From contig DATJTX010000017.1 of the NCBI GenBank assembly GCA_035502855.1, positions 1-52,225 on the forward strand: a stretch of 52,225 nt of DNA, in the 5' to 3' direction. Positions 39,469 to 48,152 of this stretch are shown here, one piece after another. The notes under the pieces are model-generated. The model saw only the letters and a list, made by a program, of their open reading frames with translations, did no database searches and was not told where the DNA came from. Positions within the stretch are counted from its first letter, which is position 1. Each line of letters opens with the position of its first letter. Source of the DNA: Candidatus Baltobacteraceae bacterium (GTDB lineage: Bacteria > Vulcanimicrobiota > Vulcanimicrobiia > Vulcanimicrobiales > Vulcanimicrobiaceae). The position numbers and the translations under genes are program-made.

Positions 39469-39527
39469 CCACGCCTTCCATCCCGCGCCCTAGACCGGTT
39501 GACAAGACACCTTCTGTAGAACGCCGA

Positions 39528-39548
39528 GGGCCGCTCTACGAGCGGCCC
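39528..39548. terminator. Strong GC hairpin, possible terminator
   Basis: GGGCCGCTC and GAGCGGCCC pair perfectly over a 3-base loop. No T-run follows on either strand. It lies between comF and a tRNA-like element. Confidence 0.45.
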
Positions 39549-39552
39549 CGGT

Positions 39553-39670
39553 GACGCGCAGCCTGATACTACACCAGCGTATCACCGTTTTCTCGGTCAC
39601 GCAACAATCGTCGCGGGTGGAGAGTGCGAGAATCGAACTCGCGGCGCGCCAGTGTATCAGGCTGCGCGTC
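39553..39670. repeat. 17-bp inverted repeat pair
   Basis: GACGCGCAGCCTGATAC at 39553-39569 is repeated in inverted orientation at 39654-39670. The second copy lies inside the tRNA-like element. Could be a long-range stem or the trace of an insertion at a tRNA-like site. Confidence 0.75.
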
Positions 39671-39692
39671 GACACCATCGAAACTCCCCACC
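39616..39692 (-). ncRNA. tRNA-like element, possibly a degraded tRNA
   Basis: On the minus strand the ends pair as a tRNA acceptor (GGGGAGT with ACTCTCC) extended to 10 bp. A perfect T-arm GCGAG-TTCGATT-CTCGC (39626-39642) immediately precedes the 3' acceptor strand, and a small D-arm-like hairpin CGA-TGGTG-TCG follows the 5' strand. The anticodon arm does not form a normal 5-bp stem; CTGATAC would be a GAT loop. Span is 71-77 bases. Not a confident functional tRNA, and not a tmRNA. Confidence 0.4.
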
Positions 39693-39894
39693 GCAGCACC
39701 TATCACGCCATTGATCCAATCCAGCTAGGGTGCAATGGGGCAATTCTCGCCGTTAATGCTGCGGTTCGGACAACGTAACGTAACGAAAACAGCTTGACCG
39801 GCGTCCACTTCGATTCAACCTGTTGCTCGAGCCGGTTCCTCGGCGCTCTAGTCCGGGATTTGCATGTGTTGCTGTGCCGGGCTATTAGCTCAGA

Positions 39895-40335
39895 CTACGG
39901 CACGAACGAGAGTGGCTTGCTCGATGTCTCCGCGCCGTCTGCGCAGATAAACTGCGCATAAAGCGGGTCGCCGTTTAAGTCATCCGACGCCGCAGTGGAG
40001 TACGGCCGTGGTGCCGCAGAGGCCAGGTCTTCCATTTTATCCCAAACCTGCTCGGCTTCGGACGACTGCGCCGGAGACACGGGACGTGCGATTGCCGCAT
40101 AGGGATCCTTCGAACGGATAGCACCAGGCGGCGCCAGCGGAGACTTTGGCGCCGTGTTGTAGGCCCACGTTACGCCTTTCAGTCCACCATCCGCACTGCA
40201 AGCTGAATCACCGGCATCAGTTATCCGCTTCAGCATTTCCACGTTCACTGCACTTTGGGAAATCACGACGAGTCGCTGTTGCGAATTGCAGCCAACGAGC
40301 GCAGCGACACAAACGATCATAGGCCAGGTTCGCAT
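39895..40335 (-). CDS. Predicted lipoprotein of unknown function
   Basis: 146 residues from ATG 40335. MRTWPMIVCVAALVGCNSQQ is a lipoprotein signal with lipobox LVGC. The mature part is polar, with two further cysteines, and I recognise no family. Codon use is less GC-rich than that of neighbouring genes. It is followed on its 3' side by the 425-base gap with the tRNA-like element. Confidence 0.65.
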   Translation of the reverse strand: MRTWPMIVCVAALVGCNSQQRLVVISQSAVNVEMLKRITDAGDSACSADGGLKGVTWAYNTAPKSPLAPPGAIRSKDPYAAIARPVSPAQSSEAEQVWDKMEDLASAAPRPYSTAASDDLNGDPLYAQFICADGAETSSKPLSFVP

Positions 40336-40403
40336 TAAAGTCGCTTCTAATCCCCAATGCTCCACAACGTCGACGTGCTCCTCCTCGAAGCGAAACAACC
40401 CTT

Positions 40404-41414
40404 CTACGCGGCGATATCGCCGTTCAACACGCTGCCGGGTTCGACGCCGTAGTCCTTGCCGATGATCGCGCCGCGCAGCGATGCGCCCGCGCCGATCGTG
40501 CTGTCTTCCCACACGATGCTCGCCTCGAGCCGCGCGCCCTCTTCGATCGTGGTTCGATCGCCGATCACCGAGGGTCCGATGATGCGGACGCGTTCGCCGA
40601 TGCGCACGTTCGCGCCGATCCATACGTTCCGGTCGATGCTCGCGCTGGATGCGATGCGCGCGCTCGGGTCGGCGCCGCGCGCGCGTGTTTCAGGAATGTA
40701 AAAGGTGCCATTGACCACGTCGGCGCTGGCGCGGCGGTACTCGTCGGGCGTGCCGATATCGCACCAATACGCGTCGCGCCCGTCGAATCCGTAAAACGGC
40801 AGACCGTCTGCGAGCAGTTCGGGAAAGACCTGTTTGCCGAAATCGTAAAACGTGCCGTCCGGAATGCGCGCGAAGATCGCAGGTGAGAACACGTAGATGC
40901 CGGTATTGACTAGGTTGCTGCGCTCGGTTCCCGGTGCCGGTTTTTCCTGGAAACCGGTGATACGGCCGTCCTCGCCGGTCACCACCACGCCGTATTGGTC
41001 GACGTGTTCGCGTTCCACCAGACCGATCGTCGCGACTGCGCGCGTGCGCTCGTGCATCGCCACGATCGCATCGAGCGGAAGGTCGGTGAGGTCGTCGCAG
41101 CCGACGACCACGAACGTCGCCTTGCCGAAGAAGTGCTCCATCGGCTTGAGCGCACCCGCGCTGCCCATCAGCTCGCGTTCGTGCAGATATTCCAAGCGCA
41201 CGCCGAACGCCGAGCCGTCTCCCAGCGCCTCCGTGATCGCATCGGCGAGATAGTGCACGTTGATCGCGATCTCGTCGTACCCGTACGACTTCAGATAACG
41301 GATCAGATGTATCGCATTGGGAACGCCGGCGACCGGAACCAGCGGTTTTGGAACCGTCTTGGTGAGCGGATACAAACGCGTCGAAAGCCCACCGGCCAAG
41401 ACCATCGCCTTCAC
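40404..41414 (-). CDS. Sugar-phosphate nucleotidyltransferase with left-handed beta-helix tail
   Basis: 336 residues. N-terminal nucleotidyltransferase: MKAMVLAGGLSTRLYPLTKTVPKPLVPVAG with the GGxxTRLxPLTxxxPKP pattern, and VVVGCDDLTDLP, DIGTPDEYRRA. The C-terminal hexapeptide repeats (SIDRNVWIGANVRIGERVRIIGPSVIG) form a beta-helix. Activates mannose-1-P or glucose-1-P; substrate not decided. A second such gene lies at 50376-51461. It overlaps nothing but abuts a WecG/TagA transferase gene. Confidence 0.88.
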   Translation of the reverse strand: MKAMVLAGGLSTRLYPLTKTVPKPLVPVAGVPNAIHLIRYLKSYGYDEIAINVHYLADAITEALGDGSAFGVRLEYLHERELMGSAGALKPMEHFFGKATFVVVGCDDLTDLPLDAIVAMHERTRAVATIGLVEREHVDQYGVVVTGEDGRITGFQEKPAPGTERSNLVNTGIYVFSPAIFARIPDGTFYDFGKQVFPELLADGLPFYGFDGRDAYWCDIGTPDEYRRASADVVNGTFYIPETRARGADPSARIASSASIDRNVWIGANVRIGERVRIIGPSVIGDRTTIEEGARLEASIVWEDSTIGAGASLRGAIIGKDYGVEPGSVLNGDIAA

Positions 41415-42170
41415 TTACTCGCTCGTACCCTTTCCCTCAGGCCGGACACCCAGCCCCTCGAGCAGGATGAGCCAGGCGAAATACGGCAACGCGAGCTGGC
41501 GCCGAAAACGATACGGCTCGCGAATCAACCGGTACAGCCATTCGATGCCGAGCCGCCGCCAGAGCATCGGCGCGCGTTTGACGCGCCCGCTGATCACGTC
41601 GAACGACCCACCGACCCCGATTCCGACGCCGCATCGCGTAGCGCCGAGATGGCGCGAGAGCCACATTTCCTGGCGCGGCGAGCCCAGTCCCACAAAGAGT
41701 ATCTGCGCGCCGCTGGTTCGAATCGCTTCGACGATCGCCGGCTCTTCCTCGCTCGAGAAAAAGCCGCTGCGTGTCCCCGCGATGATCAGCCCGGGAAAGC
41801 TCACTTCGAGAATCGCGGCGGCGTCGGCCGCCACGCCTTCGGCACCGCCGAAGAGGTAGACGCGCAGCCCCTCGCCGGCGGCGTGTTGGCAAAGCCGTTC
41901 CACCAGGTCGACGCCGGTGACGCGCTCGCGAAGCGTTGCACCGTGACGGCGCGCTACCGCGAGGACGCCAACCGTATCGCAGAGCGAAAGCGCACTCGCG
42001 TTGACCGCCGCGCGAAACGCCGAATCATGCTGCGCGTGCACGACCATCTCGGTTCCGAGCGTAACGATCTGCGCGCCGGCTCCCTCGCGAGCCAAGCGCA
42101 GAATCGCATCCGTCGCCTGAACGCGGTCGAGCAAATCGAGGCGACAACCGAGGATATCGACCGATTCCAT
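41415..42170 (-). CDS. WecG/TagA/CpsF-family glycosyltransferase
   Basis: 251 residues from ATG 42170, which overlaps the dapA stop by one base. Family landmarks: ALSLCDTVGVLAVARRHG, VYLFGGAEGVA, GLGSPRQEMWLSRHLG, and GVGGSFDVISGRVKRAPMLWRRLGIEWLYRLIREP. Adds a hexosamine to a lipid-linked intermediate in cell-surface polymer synthesis. Placed between DAP genes and a nucleotidyltransferase. Confidence 0.93.
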   Translation of the reverse strand: MESVDILGCRLDLLDRVQATDAILRLAREGAGAQIVTLGTEMVVHAQHDSAFRAAVNASALSLCDTVGVLAVARRHGATLRERVTGVDLVERLCQHAAGEGLRVYLFGGAEGVAADAAAILEVSFPGLIIAGTRSGFFSSEEEPAIVEAIRTSGAQILFVGLGSPRQEMWLSRHLGATRCGVGIGVGGSFDVISGRVKRAPMLWRRLGIEWLYRLIREPYRFRRQLALPYFAWLILLEGLGVRPEGKGTSE

Positions 42171-43060
42171 TACGGCGCGGTAGTGAGATACGAGGCGACG
42201 AGCGGGCGCAAGCGCTCCGCCGCGCCCTCGGGAAGCGCATCGAGCGGCGAGCGGCAGCGTCCCACGCGAAAACCGAGTTCGGCCATAGCCCACTTGATCG
42301 GGATCGGGTTGGTGATTGCAAAGAGCGCCTCGAAGAGTTCGAGCAATCCGTTGTGGATCTCCGTTGCGCGAACCGTGTCGCCGCTGCGATACGCGTCGGT
42401 CATGTCGCGAAATTCACGCGAACACAGGTGCGAAGCCACACCGACGACGCCGTCGGCGCCCACCGCCAGCGCCGGCAGATACAAGTGATCGTCGCCGCAC
42501 CAGACCGTAAAGCCCGGCGCCCGGTCGCGCACGATGGTTGCGATTTGCTTGAGGTCGCCGCTGGATTCTTTGACGGCCGCGATGTTGGCATGCCGCCGGC
42601 TCAGCTCCAGCAGCGTGGAGGGAAGCATATTGGCTGCGGTACGGCTGGGAATATTGTAGATCGCAACCGGCAGCGGCGTCGCTTCCGCGACGGCGCCGAA
42701 ATGCTCCAGCATTCCGCCCTGCGTCGGCTTGTTATACGGCGGCACGACGACCAGCAGCGCGTCGGCGCCGGCATCTCGCGCTTCTTTCGCCGCGCGTACG
42801 GTCGAACGCGTGTCGCTCGTTCCGACGTTCGCGATCACGCGGGCTTGATCGCGCACACTCTCTTTCACCGCTGCGATCAACTCGCGGCGCTCCGCCGCAT
42901 CGAGCGTCATGCCCTCGCCGGTCGAGCCGGCAACGACGAGTCCGTCGTTGCCGCGGTCCACCAGCCAGCGTGCGACACGCGCCGCCTCTTTACCGTCGAG
43001 TGCGCCGCGTTCGTCGAACGGCGTGATCATCGCCGTCAGGATCGTTCCAAGTCGGCTCAT
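42170..43060 (-). CDS. dapA: 4-hydroxy-tetrahydrodipicolinate synthase
   Basis: 296 residues. Condenses pyruvate with aspartate semialdehyde. VVAGSTGEGMTLD, AIYNIPSRTAANM (catalytic tyrosine) and IAAVKESSGD (Schiff-base lysine) are all visible. Last of the DAP run; its start overlaps lysC by 4 bases. Confidence 0.96.
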   Translation of the reverse strand: MSRLGTILTAMITPFDERGALDGKEAARVARWLVDRGNDGLVVAGSTGEGMTLDAAERRELIAAVKESVRDQARVIANVGTSDTRSTVRAAKEARDAGADALLVVVPPYNKPTQGGMLEHFGAVAEATPLPVAIYNIPSRTAANMLPSTLLELSRRHANIAAVKESSGDLKQIATIVRDRAPGFTVWCGDDHLYLPALAVGADGVVGVASHLCSREFRDMTDAYRSGDTVRATEIHNGLLELFEALFAITNPIPIKWAMAELGFRVGRCRSPLDALPEGAAERLRPLVASYLTTAP

Positions 43061-44277
43061 GCTCCTTCTCCCGTCGCGAGATGGAATTGATCGTGCACCG
43101 CCGCTTCCGCCCGGGTCACGTCGGCTTCCGGCACGAGGATCGAAATCGTGATGTTGCTGTCGGTGCAGTGAATGATCTCGACGTCGGCGTTGCTGAGCGC
43201 AAGCACGCAGCGGTGCACGACGCCGGGCGAGTACCGCATGCCGGTACCCACCACCGAGATCTTGGCGCAGCCCTCACGCACGCGTACCGCCAGATTGAGA
43301 TCGCCCAGCAGCGCGCGCACCGCGTTGCCGCGGTCGCCCTCGACCACGAACGCAACGCCGGCCTGATTGATCGTCACCTGATCGATCGAGATGCCCGCAT
43401 CGGCGATCCGCCGGAACATCTCGAGTTCGGTTTGCATACGATGCTGCGCATTTTCGACGTCGCCGCGAATCACGCGCACCCAGGTCACCCGCCCCGAGGA
43501 GGTGACGCCCGTAACCGGGCGTTGCGAGTCGTAACCCGCGTCGACGATCGTGCCGAGATCGGTACTCAAGCCCTTGATCGCGTACCGGGTGCCGGTGCGC
43601 TCGGCAAAGCCGGCAGCCTTGTGATGCATGACCTTCGCCCCGCGCTGCGCAAGCTCGCTCATCTCTTCCAGCGAGGCGCGATCGATCACGTGCGCGGTCG
43701 GAACGCGGCGCGGATCGGCGGTCATCGCCCCGCTGACGTCGGTGTAGATATCGACGCGATCGGCGCCGAGCGCGTGCCCGATCGCGATCGCCGAGAGATC
43801 GCTGCCGCCGCGCCCGAGCGTCGTGATCGCGCCGTCTTCGGTCGTGCCTTGGAATCCCGCGATCACCGGAACCGCACCGCGTTCGAGCAGCGCGGCCACC
43901 GCGTGCGGATCGACGCGCAGAATCGCAGCATTGCCGTGATCACCGTCGGTGATGATGCCGGCTTGCCCACCCGTCATTGCCAGCGCCTCGACGTTCATCG
44001 CCGAAAGCTCCTCCGCGAAGACGGCGGCGGAAATGAGTTCCCCACAGGCCAGCAGCAGATCGGCGTTCGCGCTCCCCGTATTGCCGCCGATGAGTCCGAT
44101 CAGCGTATCGGTCGCGTACGGCGCCGGCTCGCGTCCCATCGCAGACACGACCGCGACCGGCGCGTAGCCCGCTTCGCGCGCGTCGAGGATGCGTGCGAAT
44201 GCAACTTCGCGCTGCTCGCGCGTGGCAACCGAAGTTCCGCCGAACTTGAGCACGGCGACGCGTGCAAGCGCGTTCAT
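43057..44277 (-). CDS. lysC: Aspartate kinase
   Basis: 406 residues from ATG 44277 (ATGA overlap with asd). LKFGGTSVATREQREVA at the N-terminus, ITTLGRGGSDLSAIAIGHAL, and VDIYTDVSGAMTADPRRVP mark the kinase. Two ACT domains follow (VTINQAGVAFVVEGDRG; AKISVVGTGMRYSPGVVHRCVLAL), typical sites of lysine/threonine feedback. First step of the aspartate pathway. Confidence 0.96.
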   Translation of the reverse strand: MNALARVAVLKFGGTSVATREQREVAFARILDAREAGYAPVAVVSAMGREPAPYATDTLIGLIGGNTGSANADLLLACGELISAAVFAEELSAMNVEALAMTGGQAGIITDGDHGNAAILRVDPHAVAALLERGAVPVIAGFQGTTEDGAITTLGRGGSDLSAIAIGHALGADRVDIYTDVSGAMTADPRRVPTAHVIDRASLEEMSELAQRGAKVMHHKAAGFAERTGTRYAIKGLSTDLGTIVDAGYDSQRPVTGVTSSGRVTWVRVIRGDVENAQHRMQTELEMFRRIADAGISIDQVTINQAGVAFVVEGDRGNAVRALLGDLNLAVRVREGCAKISVVGTGMRYSPGVVHRCVLALSNADVEIIHCTDSNITISILVPEADVTRAEAAVHDQFHLATGEGA

Positions 44278-45245
44278 CCCACCAGCCCCCGTTCGAGCAG
44301 CAATTCGAGAATCTGCACCGCGTTGGTTGCCGCGCCCTTGCGCAGCTGATCGCCGACGCACCACAGCACGAAGTTGCGCTTCGATTCTTCGCTCTCGCGC
44401 CGAAGCCGCGCCACGTGGACCAGGTCGGTGCCTTCGACCTCGCGCGGCGAGACGATGCCGTTTGCGTGGTAGACGACGCCCGGCGCCGCTGCCAGCGCGG
44501 CGGCGAGCGCCGCGACGCTGCTCTCGCGCTCGGTTTCCAGCCACACCGCTTCCGAATGCGCGGTGTGCACCGGCACGCGTACGGTGGTCGCGCTCACGAA
44601 CAGGTCCGGCAACCCGAGCATTTTGCGCGTCTCTTGTGCGACCTTGCGTTCTTCGCCGGAATAGCCGCTCGCGTCGAATACGCCGATCTGCGGAATCACG
44701 TTGCGGACGAGCGGACGCGGAAACGCCGCCGGTTCGGGCTCCGGCCGGCCGTTTGCGATCGCTTGTTCGCCGGCGAGCAGTTCGTCCAGGCCGGCTCGGC
44801 CCGCACCGCTGGCCGATTGATAGGTCGCCACGCGAACGCTGCGCAATCCCGCCGCCGCGCGAATCGGCGCCAGCGCCGTACACAAGATGATCGCCGTGCA
44901 GTTCGCCACCGGAAAAAGCCGGTGCTCGGGCCGGACGTCGTTCGGATTGACCTCCGGGACGACCAGCGGCACGTTCTCGCGCATGCGAAAGGTCGAGCTG
45001 TTGTCGATCACATAGGCGCCGCGCTCGATGAGCGCCGGCGCGTAGGTTTCGCTTGCATCTTCGCCGCTCGCGAAGAAGACGACGTCGAAGCCACGCAGAG
45101 CCTCGGGCGTGGTCGCTTCGATGCCGTCGCGCGCGCGCGAAGCGAAGCGTCCCAGCGCATCCACCGGAACCTTGCGCTCGCCGAGTACGCGCACGATCGT
45201 TTCACCCACGACCCCGGTGGCGCCGACGACGGCGACTTTAAGCAT
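44274..45245 (-). CDS. asd: Aspartate-semialdehyde dehydrogenase
   Basis: 323 residues from ATG 45245, 8 bases inside dapB's end; a TTG at 45254 would add three residues. VAVVGATGVVGETIVRVL is the NADP site. LFPVANCTAIILCTALAPI has the catalytic cysteine, and VPVHTAHSEAVWLE the conserved histidine. Reduces aspartyl phosphate. Confidence 0.95.
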   Translation of the reverse strand: MLKVAVVGATGVVGETIVRVLGERKVPVDALGRFASRARDGIEATTPEALRGFDVVFFASGEDASETYAPALIERGAYVIDNSSTFRMRENVPLVVPEVNPNDVRPEHRLFPVANCTAIILCTALAPIRAAAGLRSVRVATYQSASGAGRAGLDELLAGEQAIANGRPEPEPAAFPRPLVRNVIPQIGVFDASGYSGEERKVAQETRKMLGLPDLFVSATTVRVPVHTAHSEAVWLETERESSVAALAAALAAAPGVVYHANGIVSPREVEGTDLVHVARLRRESEESKRNFVLWCVGDQLRKGAATNAVQILELLLERGLVG

Positions 45246-45927
45246 CGAGGCCAACCTGCAGTCCGCGCACGCTCATCACCGCGCGAACCGCGGCGAGCAT
45301 TCCGGGAGCGAACGATTCGCGCGATAGCGTGTCGTGACGAATGGTCAGCAGCTCGCCGTCGATTCCGAAGAGCACTTCGTGGTGGGCGACCAACCCGCGC
45401 ATGCGTACGCTGTGAATCGGGACATTTGCCGGGCCGCCCTCCTTAGCGATGCGTTCGGCCGTGATCTTGGCGGTTCCGGAAGGGGCGTCTTTCTTCTTGT
45501 CATGATGCATCTCGATGATCTCGACGCTGGGAAAGAAGCGCGCGGCTTCGCCGGCGAACTTCATCATCAACGCAGCAGCGATCGAAAAATTCGGCACGAG
45601 CATCGCCCCCAGATCGCGTTCGCGCGCCATTGCCTCGAGCGCGTCGCGCTCTTGCATACCCCATCCCGTTGCGCCGATCACCGGGCGCACGCCGTGGGCG
45701 AGCGCGTTCATCGAGATCTGCACCGTGTCGGGATAGGTGGTGAGGTCGAGCAGCACGTCGGGCTTACCGTTTCTCATGAGCTCGTCGAAATCGGTGACGA
45801 TCGCCTCGTCCGGCACGCGCGTGCGCGCCAAGCCGCCGGCGTAGGTAACGTCGGTGGCTTCTCTGAGTGCGGTGCAAGCTACTCGGCCCATTCTGCCGAG
45901 AGCACCAGCTACGGCGACTCGGAGCAT
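45238..45927 (-). CDS. dapB: 4-hydroxy-tetrahydrodipicolinate reductase
   Basis: 229 residues from ATG 45927. MLRVAVAGALGRMGRVAC is the cofactor motif. GATGWGMQERDALE, VPNFSIAAALMMKFA and the signature EIIEMHHDKKKDAPSGTA with its catalytic lysine are present. First gene of dapB-asd-lysC-dapA; it starts 30 bases after the pcrA stop on the same strand. Confidence 0.96.
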   Translation of the reverse strand: MLRVAVAGALGRMGRVACTALREATDVTYAGGLARTRVPDEAIVTDFDELMRNGKPDVLLDLTTYPDTVQISMNALAHGVRPVIGATGWGMQERDALEAMARERDLGAMLVPNFSIAAALMMKFAGEAARFFPSVEIIEMHHDKKKDAPSGTAKITAERIAKEGGPANVPIHSVRMRGLVAHHEVLFGIDGELLTIRHDTLSRESFAPGMLAAVRAVMSVRGLQVGLDA

Positions 45928-45956
45928 AAATGGCTCATATGGAAAAGCCCGGCTTG

Positions 45957-48122
45957 CTACACCTTCTCGAGCGGAGCATATTTTAACATCAGCATCTTCT
46001 GGCCGACGTTCGGGAAGTCGATCGTCACCAGGCCGTCGCCGCCGGCGCCGACCACGCCGCGGATGGTGCCCTCGCCCCACTTCGGATGGCGCACCCGGTC
46101 CCCGTCGCGCAGATCCATCGACATGCCCGCGCCGGCGGATTCGTGAATCGAGACCTCGCGCCAGCGCCCGCCGGAGGGACGCGGAAGCACGACGCTATCG
46201 CTCTCGAGCACTTCCAATCCCGGCATCTCTTCGATGAAACGCGATTTCGGATAGGCGTAGGTGTTGCCGAAGAGCGCGCGCCGCTGCGCGTATGAAAGGA
46301 AGAGCCGGTCCATCGCCCGGGTCACGCCGACGTACGCCAAGCGGCGCTCTTCTTCGAGTTCGGTCACGTCGGTCAGCGCGCGGCTGTGCGGGAAGACGCC
46401 TTCCTCGAGACCGGTGAGGAACACGTGCGTGAACTCGAGCCCTTTCGCACCGTGCATCGTCATCAGCGTGACGTACGACGAGTCGGGATCCAGCGCGTCC
46501 AGATCGCTGATCAGCGCGACGTTGGTGAGAAATCCCGAGAGCGATGGCTCGGGCTCGCCGCCCTCGTACTCGCGCGCGACGCCGATGAGTTCTTGAAGGT
46601 TCTCGATGCGCGCTCGCGCGTCGTGTGTTTCCTCGGCCTGCAGTTCGCGCACGTAGCCGGAATCTTCCATCACGCTCACCAGCAAGTCGGCCACGCTGAG
46701 GCCCTTGAGCCGTTCACGGAAGCTGCGGATCAATTCGGCAAAGCGCTCGAGCTCCTTGAGCTTCTTCGGTACGGCTTCTCTGAGCAACTCGGAATCGAAG
46801 ATCGCCTCACCGACGGAAAGACCGCGGGCGTTGGCCGCCTGCACGAGCGCGGCCAGCGTTTGCTGCCCGATGCCGCGACGCGGCACGTTGACGATGCGCT
46901 TGAACGCGAGCGCATCGGCCGGGTTGACGATGTAGCGCAGATACGCGATGACGTCCTTGATTTCGGCGCGCGCATAGAACCCGACGCCGCCGACCACGCG
47001 ATAGGGAATGCCGTCGGCGATCAGCGCCTCTTCGAAGACGCGCGATTGGGCGTTGGTACGGTAAAGGATCAAGAAATCTTTGTAGGCGGCGCCGTCGCGC
47101 ACCATCTGCTTGATCTTCTCGGTGACGTAGCGCGCTTCGTCGCGCTCGGTCGCCGCCGCATAAACCGTGATCGCTTCGCCTTCCGCCCGCTGCGTGAAGA
47201 GCTTCTTCGGCGCGCGCGTGCGGTTGTTGGAGACGAGCGAGTTCGCCGCGTCGAGAATACGCTGGGTGGAACGGTAGTTCTCTTCCAGCTTGAAGACTTT
47301 GGCGCCCGGGAAATCTTCTTCGAAACGCAGGATCATGCGATAGTCGCTGCCGCGCCACGAATAGATCGACTGGTCGTCGTCACCCACCACCGTCACGTTC
47401 TTGTGTTTGGCGCCGAGCAACGCGATCAGACGGTACTGCGCGACGTTGACGTCTTGGTACTCGTCGACCAGGATGTATTCGAACTTGTTCTGGTACTTCT
47501 CGCGCACTTTTTCGTCGCGCTCGAGCAGATCGATCGTGCGCACGATCAGATCGTCGAAGTCGAGACTGTTCGATTCGCGCAAACGGCGCTCGTATTCGGT
47601 GTAGACGTTCGCCATGCGCTCGCCGGGGAACGAGGTCTGCTTCTCGTGATAACGGTCCGGCCAGATGAGCGAGTTCTTGGCTTTGCTGATCTCATGCAGG
47701 CACGCGCCCGGCGCGAGCTGCCGCTCGTCGTAATCGAGATCGTCCAGAATATCTTTGACCAGCTGGCGCTGGTCGGCATCGTCGATGATCGCGAAGCTGG
47801 GCGCGATGCCGGCTTTGCTGCCGTCGCGCCGCAAAATCCGCACGCACATTGCATGGAACGTCCCGACCCACAGATCCCGGGCGGACGCGCCGACCATGCG
47901 CTCGAGCCGCGTCTTCATTTCGCCGGCAGCTTTGTTGGTGAACGTCACGGCGAGGATGCGATCCGGAGCGACCTTGCGCCGTCCGAGCAACAAGGCGATA
48001 CGGTGCGTGAGCACGCGCGTCTTGCCGCTGCCGGCGCCGGCGAATATCAAAACGGGACCGTCGGTTTGCTCGACGGCCTGCGTTTGTACATCGTTGAGAG
48101 CTTCGGTCTCCAGGATCATCAT
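45957..48122 (-). CDS. pcrA: UvrD/PcrA/Rep-family ATP-dependent DNA helicase
   Basis: 721 residues. Superfamily 1 motifs in order: LIFAGAGSGKTRVLTHRI (I), AVTFTNKAAGEMK (Ia), ILVDEYQDVN (II), VVGDDDQSIYSWRG (III), LEENYRSTQ (IV), MTMHGAKGLEF (V), and VGVTRAMDRLFLSYA (VI). The C-terminal SH3/Tudor-like tail DGDRVRHPKWGEGTIRGVV points to PcrA. Works in repair and replication restart. Confidence 0.96.
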   Translation of the reverse strand: MMILETEALNDVQTQAVEQTDGPVLIFAGAGSGKTRVLTHRIALLLGRRKVAPDRILAVTFTNKAAGEMKTRLERMVGASARDLWVGTFHAMCVRILRRDGSKAGIAPSFAIIDDADQRQLVKDILDDLDYDERQLAPGACLHEISKAKNSLIWPDRYHEKQTSFPGERMANVYTEYERRLRESNSLDFDDLIVRTIDLLERDEKVREKYQNKFEYILVDEYQDVNVAQYRLIALLGAKHKNVTVVGDDDQSIYSWRGSDYRMILRFEEDFPGAKVFKLEENYRSTQRILDAANSLVSNNRTRAPKKLFTQRAEGEAITVYAAATERDEARYVTEKIKQMVRDGAAYKDFLILYRTNAQSRVFEEALIADGIPYRVVGGVGFYARAEIKDVIAYLRYIVNPADALAFKRIVNVPRRGIGQQTLAALVQAANARGLSVGEAIFDSELLREAVPKKLKELERFAELIRSFRERLKGLSVADLLVSVMEDSGYVRELQAEETHDARARIENLQELIGVAREYEGGEPEPSLSGFLTNVALISDLDALDPDSSYVTLMTMHGAKGLEFTHVFLTGLEEGVFPHSRALTDVTELEEERRLAYVGVTRAMDRLFLSYAQRRALFGNTYAYPKSRFIEEMPGLEVLESDSVVLPRPSGGRWREVSIHESAGAGMSMDLRDGDRVRHPKWGEGTIRGVVGAGGDGLVTIDFPNVGQKMLMLKYAPLEKV

Positions 48123-48152
48123 CCGGAGTTACTTCGCCGCGAACGGGCTTTT

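Noticed and set aside
39616-39692. tmRNA, standard or permuted
   Set aside because: The 5' and 3' tRNA-like parts are only about 75 bases apart in normal order, with no room for a tag ORF or pseudoknots.
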